A stretch of 11,404 bases of DNA. It comes from Chloroflexota bacterium (GTDB lineage: Bacteria; Chloroflexota; Limnocylindria; QHBO01). Numbering within the stretch: position 1 is the first letter of the stretch; the number at the start of each line of letters is the position of its first letter. The notes below the pieces were generated by a model. That model searched no databases. It was not told the origin of the DNA and saw only the letters and a program-made list of their open reading frames with translations. Shown here piece after piece: positions 1 through 5,999 of the stretch. The stretch covers positions 1 through 11,404 of the forward strand of contig VBJP01000084.1 of assembly GCA_005880165.1 (NCBI GenBank), written 5' to 3'. The position numbers and the translations under genes were made by a program.

Positions 1-507
1 CAGGACCGTCGCCATTTCACGCTCGGAGAGGTCCGCGAACCAGCGCAGCGTGATGATCCGGCGATCGTCATCACCGAGCCGATTGATGGCGGCCAGGAGC
101 TCTGCTCTCTGCTCCCCAGCCAGGACCGCCACCTCGGGCGACGGGGCCGCGCCGTCCGAGGGGCGATCCTGTGCACTCCGCAGCGCCAGGCCGGCCCGCC
201 GACCCGCGGCACGCCGCCGATTGCGTGCTGCGTTCGCGACGATGCGCAGCAGCCAGGGGCGCGGTTCGGCCCCGGCCCGAAACCTGTTGAGCGCCCCGTA
301 GGCTCGGACGAACCCTTCCTGCGCCGCGTCCCGAGCGTCGTCGGCATCGCCGCAGACCAGGTAGGCGGTTCGGAAGGCGAGCTCCTCGTATCGGCGCACA
401 AGCTCCTCGTAGGCGGCGACGTCCCCGCGTCGCGCCTCCTCGATCAGTTCCGCATCGGTCAGTGGACGGCCCTCCACCTCGTTGCCACCCGTACACCCAT
501 GCGCCAT
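1..507 (-). CDS. ECF-type RNA polymerase sigma-70 family sigma factor (3' end outside window)
   Basis: Alternative sigma factor that would direct RNA polymerase to a regulon not visible here. The 169 visible residues show a sigma region 2 pattern (about residues 17-100): LTDAELIEEARRGD, then AYEELVRRYEELAFRTAYL, the acidic DADDARDAAQEGFVRAY helix, and PWLLRIVANAARNRRR. A linker follows, then the start of region 4 (about 133-169: ELLAAINRLGDDDRRIITLRW, then LSEREMA). The reading frame runs open through base 1, so the end of the DNA-binding helix-turn-helix is cut off. I chose the ATG at 507 because a weak GGGA lies 8 bases upstream. A GTG at 477 (residue 11) is a plausible alternative and starts just before the conserved region. 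An anti-sigma factor often follows such genes but would lie off the left edge. The gene diverges from hutI with 35 bases between starts. Family call is firm; regulon and partner are unknown. Confidence 0.9.
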   Translation of the reverse strand, partial: MAHGCTGGNEVEGRPLTDAELIEEARRGDVAAYEELVRRYEELAFRTAYLVCGDADDARDAAQEGFVRAYGALNRFRAGAEPRPWLLRIVANAARNRRRAAGRRAGLALRSAQDRPSDGAAPSPEVAVLAGEQRAELLAAINRLGDDDRRIITLRWFADLSEREMATVL

Positions 508-527
508 TCGCGGTTCCCGCTGCCAAG

Positions 528-533
528 TATCGT
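528..533 (+). promoter_or_regulatory. Putative -10 box TATCGT of hutI (leaderless-type start)
   Basis: TATCGT lies 9 bases before the hutI ATG at 543, and no SD sequence precedes that ATG. A start site 6-8 bases after the box would give an mRNA with almost no leader. The same bases read on the other strand give GATACT (532 to 527), which could be the -10 of the divergent sigma-factor gene, so the two promoters may overlap. No clear -35 hexamer is visible. Inferred from position only. Confidence 0.4.
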
Positions 534-542
534 TTGGGCCCG

Positions 543-1760
543 ATGAGCGCCGCGAGCACCCTCTTCACCGGCAGCGGAAGGCTCGCCATGGCGCAGCCGC
601 ACGCCGCCGCACCGCCCGCGACCCTGTCGCCCTGGGCGCTGCTCGTGCGCGACGGGCGGGTCCTGTGGGTCGGCGAACCGGGCGACCTGCCGGCCGAGCC
701 CGATCCAGACGAGGTGGTCGACCTGGGCTCCGTCCTCGTCACTCCCGGCCTGGTGGATGCGCACACTCACCCGCTGTACGCGGGCGATCGCTCCGATGAG
801 GCAGCCGCGCGTCTTGCCGGTGACCCCTACACCGGTGGAGGAATCCTCCGCACGGTCGCGGCCACCCGCGCCGCATCCGACGGCGAGCTGGTCGAGCTCG
901 CCCGCCTACGCCTGGATGCCGAGCTGGCGGCAGGCACGACTGCGGTGGAATGCAAGTCCGGCTACGGCCTGTCGACCGATGAGGAGCTCCGGGCCCTCCG
1001 CCTGATCGCACGCGCGGCGGAGGGCCTGCCGATTCGGGTGGTCAGGACGTTCCTCGGCGCTCACGCCATTCCGGCGGAGGCCTCATCGGCGTCGGACTAT
1101 GCGAGGACGGTCGCGGACGAGATGCTCCCGGCCGTCGCCGTGGAAGGCCTGGCCGAGTTCTGCGACGTGTTCTGCGACGAGGGATTCTTCTCTCTCGCCG
1201 ACGCCGAGAGGGTGCTTGGCGCGGCCCGCGGCGCGGGCCTTGGGCTGCGCGTGCACGCCGAACAGCTGGCGCGCACGGGAGCGACCGAGCTCGCCGTTCG
1301 GCTCGGGGCGATGAGCGTCGACCATCTCGAGCAGCTCGACGACGCCGGGGTCGCCGTCCTCCAGGGCTCGGATACTGTGGCGACGCTGCTCCCAGCTCCG
1401 GCCCTGGTCATGAGGGACCGCCTGCCACCCGCCCGCGCACTACTTGACGCCGGGGTGAGCGTGGCCCTCGCGAGTGACGCGAATGCGGGAACGTTCCGCG
1501 GGTGGGGGCAGATGCCCCTGGTGATCGGCCTGGGGGCGACCGTGCTGGGGATGACGATCGACGAGGCGCTCGCCGCCGCCACCAGCGGTGGTGCCGCGTC
1601 GCTCGGCCTGTCTTTGGAGCGCGGGCGCCTCGCCCCGGGCCTTGTGGCGGACCTGGTCGCCTGGGACGCGGAGCACGAAGGCGCCTTCGCGCTGCAGCTG
1701 GGCGCCGTCCGCGCCCAGCGCGTGTGGGTCGCCGGTCGCGAGGTTCGGCCCGAGGGCTAG
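543..1760 (+). CDS. hutI: Imidazolonepropionase (histidine degradation)
   Basis: Hydrolyses 4-imidazolone-5-propanoate to N-formimino-L-glutamate, the third step of histidine breakdown, in the cytoplasm. The 405-residue protein has the family's usual length and motif order: metal-binding DAHTHP (H74, H76) followed by GDRSDE, then GGGIL..VAATRAAS (98-112), KSGYGL (138-143), FLGAHAIP (170-177), CDVFCDEGFFS (207-217), HAEQL (H238), VDHLEQLDD and ALASDANAG (D312). H74, H76, H238 and D312 match the metal ligands known for this amidohydrolase family. Odd points: the usual D-x-N-P-G signature reads D-A-N-A-G, and the later ATxNAA helix reads ATSGGAAS, so this is a somewhat divergent member. ATG 543 is preferred over upstream codons because the fold begins directly after it and a -10-like box sits 9 bases before it. 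No other hut gene is adjacent, so the rest of the pathway must lie elsewhere if present. The gene ends 4 bases from the convergent neighbour. Confidence 0.9.
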   Translation: MSAASTLFTGSGRLAMAQPHAAAPPATLSPWALLVRDGRVLWVGEPGDLPAEPDPDEVVDLGSVLVTPGLVDAHTHPLYAGDRSDEAAARLAGDPYTGGGILRTVAATRAASDGELVELARLRLDAELAAGTTAVECKSGYGLSTDEELRALRLIARAAEGLPIRVVRTFLGAHAIPAEASSASDYARTVADEMLPAVAVEGLAEFCDVFCDEGFFSLADAERVLGAARGAGLGLRVHAEQLARTGATELAVRLGAMSVDHLEQLDDAGVAVLQGSDTVATLLPAPALVMRDRLPPARALLDAGVSVALASDANAGTFRGWGQMPLVIGLGATVLGMTIDEALAAATSGGAASLGLSLERGRLAPGLVADLVAWDAEHEGAFALQLGAVRAQRVWVAGREVRPEG

Positions 1761-1764
1761 ATCC

Positions 1765-2355
1765 TCAGCGGGTGCGTCCGCCGGTCAGCTCGCGCTCCCG
1801 CTCCGGCTCACCTGCTTGGCGTTCTTCGGTCTCCAACAGGTCGTCGAAGAGCGCGCGGTAGTGCACCATCGCCCGCCGCAGGTCTTCGGTCTCGACGCCG
1901 CCGCTGGCGTGCCGTTCCGCGATCACGTGGGCGGCCCGGTACTCCTCGACCACATGCGGATGATCGACAGAGATGTCAGCGGTTCGCTGGTCGAAATCCC
2001 CCATCGGGTAGCCGCGGTCGCCCATCACATCCTGGACCAGCGTGTCCGCCTCCGCGATGGCTGCCGACGGGTCGTCCACGAACTCGGCCTGCGTCTCTCG
2101 CCATTTCGCGAGGTATCGGTCCCGCTGGCCTGCCGACAGCGGCTTGATCTCGTAGTGCTTGACGCGTTCCTCGCGCGCCTCGAGCTCGCGCTCCGCCTCC
2201 CGCTTGTCGCCGGTGGACTCCAGCGTTCGCTGGTATTCGGGCCCGTAGCGCTCGGTCAAGTGCTCGGTCCGATTGCGCTGAGTCGTCATCCACGCCACCG
2301 CGCCGACCACGACGATCGCCACGAGCACGATGAGCGCGATCTGCCAGAGCTCCAT
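1765..2355 (-). CDS. Membrane-anchored protein of unknown function with conserved acidic C-terminal domain
   Basis: 196 residues. Residues 3-22 are a single hydrophobic segment (ELWQIALIVLVAIVVVGAVA) at the N-terminus, followed by a positively charged stretch, so the body probably faces the cytoplasm. A charged, probably coiled-coil region follows (about 47-66). Then comes a conserved-looking core: RYGPEYQRTLE (36-46), LSAGQRDRYLAKWRETQAEF (73-92), VDDPSAAIAEADTLVQDVM (93-111), RGYPMGDFDQR (114-124), DHPHVVEEYRAAH (131-143) and LRRAMVHYRALFDDLLE (159-175). I recall similar 'RYGPEYDR..GYP..DFEQR' proteins as hypothetical proteins in actinobacteria and Chloroflexota, with no established function. 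The start is set by GAGGAG exactly 6 bases before the ATG at 2355; the ATG at 2361 abuts that SD and is too close. The gene lies 105 bases downstream of the DUF4395 gene on the same strand and may be co-transcribed with it. No catalytic motif is visible. Confidence 0.85.
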   Translation of the reverse strand: MELWQIALIVLVAIVVVGAVAWMTTQRNRTEHLTERYGPEYQRTLESTGDKREAERELEAREERVKHYEIKPLSAGQRDRYLAKWRETQAEFVDDPSAAIAEADTLVQDVMGDRGYPMGDFDQRTADISVDHPHVVEEYRAAHVIAERHASGGVETEDLRRAMVHYRALFDDLLETEERQAGEPERERELTGGRTR

Positions 2356-2361
2356 GTCCAT

Positions 2362-2367
2362 CTCCTC
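2362..2367 (-). promoter_or_regulatory. Shine-Dalgarno GAGGAG that decides the start at 2355
   Basis: GAGGAG is followed by six bases (ATGGAC) and then ATG at 2355. The ATG inside that spacer (2361) touches the SD with no spacing, so initiation should occur at 2355 and the protein begins MELWQ. Confidence 0.75.
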
Positions 2368-2466
2368 ACCAGGTGTCTCGGCGGTGGGAGTTGCAGGACG
2401 CGTGCCGTTCGACCCGCCCCGGCCAGTTAGGCCCTGCGGCGGAGCATGCAGGCCCGCGGGCAGAGG

Positions 2467-3021
2467 TCAGCGGTGCTCGGGAAGGTCCACCATGATCAGC
2501 GCTTCGCGCCGGATCCCGCGGCCGACGAGCCGTGCGAACAGGTCAGGAACCCACCAGCGCAGGAAGAAGAGCCGGCAGCCGAGGCAGAAGCCGGTGGCAG
2601 CCAGGAGCGCCTGCAGCCCGATCACCGCAAGCACCGGGATCCAGCCCCACGGCCGAAGACCAGCCGCCAGCAGCGCCGTGGCGACACCCAGGAAGATGGC
2701 TCCCAGTGCTTGGGCGAAGCGTGGCGGCATCTCGTGCTCGAGCTCGGATGGACCGACGGCCAACACACGGCGGATCAACGGCCATGGACGGGCGAAGGCG
2801 AACCAGCGGGTACCCAGGCCCGCGGAGAGGGCAAGGAATGCGCCGACGAGGGTGACGATCGGCCAGACATTGAAAACCAGCGCTAGGAGCAGGACGAGGG
2901 CCGAGCTGGCGGCGCCGAAGCGTTGGCCTCGCGGGTCGATCCAGCGTCCCGAGACGGGTCGGATCTCAACGGGCGTGGCGGCGGGGATGGTGATTGGTCG
3001 GGTCGTGCGAACGAGAAACAC
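2467..3021 (-). CDS. DUF4395 family integral membrane protein
   Basis: 184-residue membrane protein matching the DUF4395 pattern: an N-terminal WIDPRGQRFGAA entry motif (27-38), then paired hydrophobic helices at about 39-55 and 56-72, a cytoplasmic-like basic segment with FARPW and PSELEHEMPPRFAQ (76-104), and a second helix pair at about 105-121 and 125-144. The last helix ends in GFCLGCRLF with C146 and C149. The C-x-G-C pair is characteristic of this domain and resembles a redox or metal pair, but no biochemical role is established to my knowledge. Family members often sit beside thioredoxin or sulfurtransferase genes; neither is visible here. The start is GTG 3021, preceded by GAGGAG with 6-base spacing. 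The open frame extends upstream to 3771 but runs antisense to the oxidoreductase and has no family similarity there. It probably heads a two-gene unit with the 1765-2355 gene. Confidence 0.85.
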   Translation of the reverse strand: MFLVRTTRPITIPAATPVEIRPVSGRWIDPRGQRFGAASSALVLLLALVFNVWPIVTLVGAFLALSAGLGTRWFAFARPWPLIRRVLAVGPSELEHEMPPRFAQALGAIFLGVATALLAAGLRPWGWIPVLAVIGLQALLAATGFCLGCRLFFLRWWVPDLFARLVGRGIRREALIMVDLPEHR

Positions 3022-3027
3022 GGGAAT

Positions 3028-3033
3028 CTCCTC
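3028..3033 (-). promoter_or_regulatory. Shine-Dalgarno GAGGAG fixing the GTG start at 3021
   Basis: GAGGAG stands six bases before the GTG at 3021 on the minus strand. This spacing supports a GTG start for the DUF4395 protein and argues against the much longer upstream extension of the same frame. Confidence 0.7.
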
Positions 3034-3134
3034 GAGGCATGCGCGTGGACGCGCGAGACGAATCGCGAGTCGAGCGAGGGCGCCGGGGTCTGTCTGGGAC
3101 CGATGGCCGCGTTGGCGCGCGGCGGGTCGACAGC

Positions 3135-3155
3135 TACGCGGCTCCCCGCCGCGTA
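3135..3155. other. Perfect 8-bp hairpin in divergent intergenic region
   Basis: TACGCGGC (3135-3142) pairs perfectly with GCCGCGTA (3148-3155) around the five-base loop TCCCC. It has no T-run, and no gene ends nearby, so an ordinary terminator is unlikely. It may be an operator for a dimeric regulator or a structured piece of a 5' leader. Function unknown. Confidence 0.5.
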
Positions 3156-3300
3156 CAGATCGAGGGCTCGCCTTCGAGACGGCAGAGCAGGTCGCCGGCG
3201 CTCGGGGAACGCCGGGTGTGCGCTGAATCGATCGAAGACCTGCCGCGCATGGTCCTGGGAGGATAGCCGGGCCCGCGAACCGGCACAAGTCTCGCCTCGC

Positions 3301-3326
3301 AGCCTCGGCTCCAAGCCTCGGCTCCC
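3301..3326. repeat. 13-base tandem duplication (AGCCTCGGCTCC-A/C)
   Basis: AGCCTCGGCTCCA (3301-3313) is followed directly by AGCCTCGGCTCCC (3314-3326), identical at 12 of 13 positions. Each copy contains the imperfect palindrome AGCCTCGGCT. It lies 29 bases upstream of the putative -10 box of the oxidoreductase gene, where a paired regulator-binding site would be placed. Regulatory meaning is inference. Confidence 0.5.
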
Positions 3327-3354
3327 GGCGCGGAGACGGGGCGGGCCGCGCCCG

Positions 3355-3360
3355 TATCAT
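3355..3360 (+). promoter_or_regulatory. Putative -10 box TATCAT of the oxidoreductase gene (leaderless-type start)
   Basis: TATCAT ends exactly 6 bases before the GTG at 3367, and no SD sequence is present. Transcription starting at or next to the GTG would give a leaderless mRNA. The box also supports choosing 3367 as the start. Confidence 0.5.
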
Positions 3361-3366
3361 GCCCGG

Positions 3367-4690
3367 GTGACAGACCACTACGACATCGCCATCGTTGGGG
3401 CCGGGGCCGCCGGCGAGGCCGCCGCCCACCTGGCCGGGAGCCGAGGCGCGAAGGTCGCCATCATCGAGCGAGACCTGTTCGGGGGCGGGTGCCCGTACTG
3501 GCAATGCATGCCCTCCAAGGCGTTGCTCCATGCCGCCGCGGTTCACCATCGAGGTGGTGACTTCCCGTGGCCCAAGGCCAGCGATTTCCGCGACTGGATG
3601 ATCAACCGCGAGAAGATCGACTACCCCGACGACTCGAGCCATGTTCGCGAGCTGAAGGCGGCGGGTGCCGTACCGATCCGCGGCTCTGCGCGCTTCATCG
3701 GACCCGGACGGCTGGAAGTGGCGCCGGCAAAGCCGGGCTCGGATGGCATTCAGAGCATCGAGGCGGAGCACGTGATCGTGGCGGTCGGCTCCTTCTCGAA
3801 AGTTCCGCCGCTTCCCGGGCTGGATGGCATCGAGTTCTGGACGAACAAGCGCGGGACGGCGACGCGGGAGCTGCCGGACGGGATGGTGGTGCTAGGCGGC
3901 GGACCGTCCGGCGTCGAGCTGGCCCAGGTGTACGCCCGGTATGGGGTGCCGGTGACGATCGTGCACCCTCGGGACCGGGTCCATGACCGCGAGCACCCGC
4001 GCAGCTCCGACTACCTGGGGCGTGGCCTGAAGCGCGACGGCGTCACCCTGCGCCTCGGGATCCGCGCCGTGGGTGTGCGGGCGAAGGCGGGGGCGAACGG
4101 GCGCCACGTCGTGGACCTCTCGGACGAGAGCAGCGCTGAGGGCGAGGCGATCCTGCTCACCATCGGGCGCGAGATACCGACCGGACGACTACCTGCGGAT
4201 CGCGCCGGACGTGTACGTGGTCGGCGATGTGGCGGGGCCGGAGCTCCACACCCACACCGCGCATTACCAGGGCGAGATGGCGGTGATGATCGCCCTTGGC
4301 GATGGCACCAAGCCAGACCTGCACGCCATCCCACGGGCGACCTACACCGATCCGGAGACCGCCTCGGTGGGGCTGATGGTCGACCAGGCCAAGGAGAAGG
4401 GCATCGACGCCGTAGAGTTCACGCAGGACCTCGGGACGTCCGCCAAGGGCTACGTCGCCCAGGCGGAGGGGCACATCACCATCGTGGTCGATCGCGCCAA
4501 CCACACCCTGGTGGGCACCTTCATGGCCGGGCCGGCGGTGAGCGAGGCGATCCACGAGGCCGTCCTCGCGGTGAAGGTCGGCATCCGCATCGAAGTGCTC
4601 GCCGACACTATCCACGCCTTCCCGACGGCCTCTCGCGTCTTCGGCACCGCCTGCATCGAGGCAGCCCGCTCGCTCGCCAAGCCTTCCTAG
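3367..4690 (+). pseudogene. FAD-dependent pyridine nucleotide-disulfide oxidoreductase, disrupted by frameshift and short deletion
   Basis: Resembles dihydrolipoamide dehydrogenase/mercuric reductase-type flavoproteins, which move electrons from NAD(P)H through FAD to a disulfide. First segment, from GTG 3367: FAD-binding GAGAAG (11-16), redox-active pair in GGCPYWQCMPSK (C42, C47), an ATP/NAD-type GGGPSG loop (177-182) and TIGREIPT (265-272). After that the conserved sequence continues one base out of register, from about 4181: DDYLRIAPDVYVVGDVAG, THTAHYQGEMAV, then the dimerisation domain ending HAFPTASRVFG and a stop at 4690. The segment between the 'GR' and 'GD' motifs is only 18 residues, against 38 in E. 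coli Lpd, so roughly 20 codons appear missing as well as the frame change. Unrepaired, translation continues in the wrong frame to 5835. Joined, it gives 441 residues. In the C-terminal motif the usual His-x-x-Pro-Thr-x-x-Glu ends in Arg. A sequencing or assembly error is the main alternative to a true pseudogene. Substrate unknown; I do not call it merA. Confidence 0.85.
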
Positions 4691-4696
4691 GCGCCG

Positions 4697-5950
4697 ATGG
4701 CCGCCATCGGCTCCGGATCCGCGCAGGGCAAGGCCTCCCGCGCTGCTGCCCTTCGCCTGGTCGTCCTGTTCGGCGTCGTCAGCCTCTTCGCCGACATGGT
4801 CTACGAGGGCGGGCGCTCGATCACCGGTCCGTACCTCGCCCTGCTGGGCGCGAGTGGAGCGGCGGTCGGCATCGTGGCGGGCGGGGGCGAGCTGCTCGGG
4901 TACTCCCTGAGGCTGGTGTCAGGCCGCCTGGCGGACGCCACGCGGCTCTACTGGCCGCTCACCATCGCCGGCTACGTGGTGCAGATGCTGGCCGTGCCCG
5001 CCCTGGCGTTGGTCGGCAGCTGGCCGGCCGCCGCCGTCCTGATCATCCTGGAGCGGGTCGGCAAAGCGATGCGCAACCCGCCCCGCGACGCGATGCTGGC
5101 CGGCGCCTCGACCGAGATAGGCCGCGGCTGGGCCTTCGGGGTGCACGAGGCACTCGACCAGGTCGGGGCGCTGGTTGGCCCGCTGCTGGCCGCGGGGATC
5201 CTGTGGCTGCAGGGGAGCTTCGCGCTCGCCTTCGCGATCCTGGCCATCCCGGCCGTGATCACCCTCGCCACCCTGGCCGTTGCCCGGATCACCTACCCGG
5301 ACCCGGGTGGGGTATCAGCCCGCAAGGCGGACGTCCGCACCGAAGGCCTGTCCAGCACCTTCTGGCTCTACATCGCCGGGGCCGGGCTGGTTGGGGCGGG
5401 GTTCTCCGACTTCTCGCTGATGGCCTTCCACTTCCAGAAGGCCGGGACGCTGCACGACCTGACCCAGATGTTGGGCCTGCAACCGAGCCTGACCGAGGCG
5501 CTGCCGGCCGTCTTCTACGCCCTGGCCATGGGAACCAGCGGCCTCGGATCGCTGCTCTTCGGAAGGCTCTTCGATCGGCGCGGGATCGTGGTCCTGGTGC
5601 CGCTCACCGCGGCGACCGCATTCTTCGCACCACTCGCCTTCCTGGGCGGCGGCCTCGCTGCGCTGGCCGGCACGATCCTGTGGGGTATCGGCCTCGGTGT
5701 CCACGAGTCGGTCATGCAGGCGGCGGTGGCGCAGATCGTCCCCGCCGGCCGGGTGGCATCCGCGTATGGCCTCTTCAACCTGGGATTCGGCGTCGCCTGG
5801 TTCGCGGGTTCGGCGGTGATGGGAGCCCTGTATGACCTGTCGATTCCCGCTCTGGTCGTCTTCTCGATGATCGCCGAGCTGGCCGCCATCCCCCTCTTCC
5901 TGCGCTTGCGCCGCCACCCGGCACTGCGGGGCAGCGGCAGCGCGGCCTAG
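4697..5950 (+). CDS. Major facilitator superfamily (MFS) transporter
   Basis: 417-residue integral membrane protein with about twelve hydrophobic segments in two halves separated by a hydrophilic loop (about 199-220). MFS signs are a motif A-like GRLADATR between helices 2 and 3 (76-83) and its second-half counterpart GRLFDRRG (289-296). ERVGKAMRNPPRDAMLAGAS (119-138) between helices 4 and 5 is typical of a widespread but uncharacterised MFS group, as is the N-terminal SLFADMVYEGGRSITGPYL (29-47). Substrate cannot be told from sequence. The ATG lies 6 bases after the stop of the oxidoreductase frame, with no good SD, so it is probably in the same transcript and may be translationally coupled. 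If the upstream frameshift is real, ribosomes would run past this start in another frame to 5835 and could disturb its expression. The hairpin at 5951-5991 follows the stop directly. Confidence 0.9.
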   Translation: MAAIGSGSAQGKASRAAALRLVVLFGVVSLFADMVYEGGRSITGPYLALLGASGAAVGIVAGGGELLGYSLRLVSGRLADATRLYWPLTIAGYVVQMLAVPALALVGSWPAAAVLIILERVGKAMRNPPRDAMLAGASTEIGRGWAFGVHEALDQVGALVGPLLAAGILWLQGSFALAFAILAIPAVITLATLAVARITYPDPGGVSARKADVRTEGLSSTFWLYIAGAGLVGAGFSDFSLMAFHFQKAGTLHDLTQMLGLQPSLTEALPAVFYALAMGTSGLGSLLFGRLFDRRGIVVLVPLTAATAFFAPLAFLGGGLAALAGTILWGIGLGVHESVMQAAVAQIVPAGRVASAYGLFNLGFGVAWFAGSAVMGALYDLSIPALVVFSMIAELAAIPLFLRLRRHPALRGSGSAA

Positions 5951-5991
5951 CGGCGGGGACAGCCGGGATACCGGATCCCGGCCACCCGCCG
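5951..5991. terminator. Two-part strong hairpin between convergent genes (bidirectional terminator candidate)
   Basis: The inner stem GCCGGGAT (5962-5969) pairs perfectly with ATCCCGGC (5975-5982) around loop ACCGG. The outer stem CGGCGGG (5951-5957) pairs with CCCGCCG (5985-5991). It fills nearly all of the 49 bases between the convergent MFS and phosphoesterase genes. It has no T-tract on either side, as is common in high-G+C genomes, so termination is likely but not certain. Confidence 0.6.
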
Positions 5992-5999
5992 GATCGAGG

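Larger units (their letters stand above)
3022..3366. other. 345-base non-coding divergent region
   Basis: This stretch separates the divergent DUF4395 and oxidoreductase genes. Open frames cross it on both strands, but none translates to anything protein-like: the products are Arg/Ala/Ser-rich without hydrophobic or conserved blocks. It contains the DUF4395 SD (3028-3033), a perfect 8-base-pair hairpin (3135-3155), a 13-base tandem duplication (3301-3326) and the putative -10 box of the oxidoreductase (3355-3360). No tRNA-like fold or recognised riboswitch was seen. Confidence 0.6.

Noticed and set aside
462..542. Upstream start for hutI at 462
   Set aside because: The extra 27 residues overlap the divergent sigma-factor gene, lack family similarity and would pass through the putative promoter.
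3022..3771. N-terminal extension of the DUF4395 frame upstream of 3021
   Set aside because: It lies antisense to the oxidoreductase, has low-complexity translation, and the SD with 6-base spacing points to GTG 3021.
4175..4190. Programmed ribosomal frameshifting in the oxidoreductase
   Set aside because: No slippery heptamer or downstream pseudoknot is evident, and about 20 codons of the linker are also missing, which frameshifting cannot explain.
3367..4690. Naming the oxidoreductase mercuric reductase (merA)
   Set aside because: No N-terminal heavy-metal domain, no C-terminal vicinal Cys-Cys, a CPYWQC active site unlike MerA, and no mer genes nearby.
2923..5835. A 970-codon open frame on the plus strand
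   Set aside because: Only its codons from 3367 to about 4182 are protein-like. The upstream part is non-coding and the downstream part is Arg/Gly/Pro-rich out-of-frame reading of the oxidoreductase end and the MFS gene.
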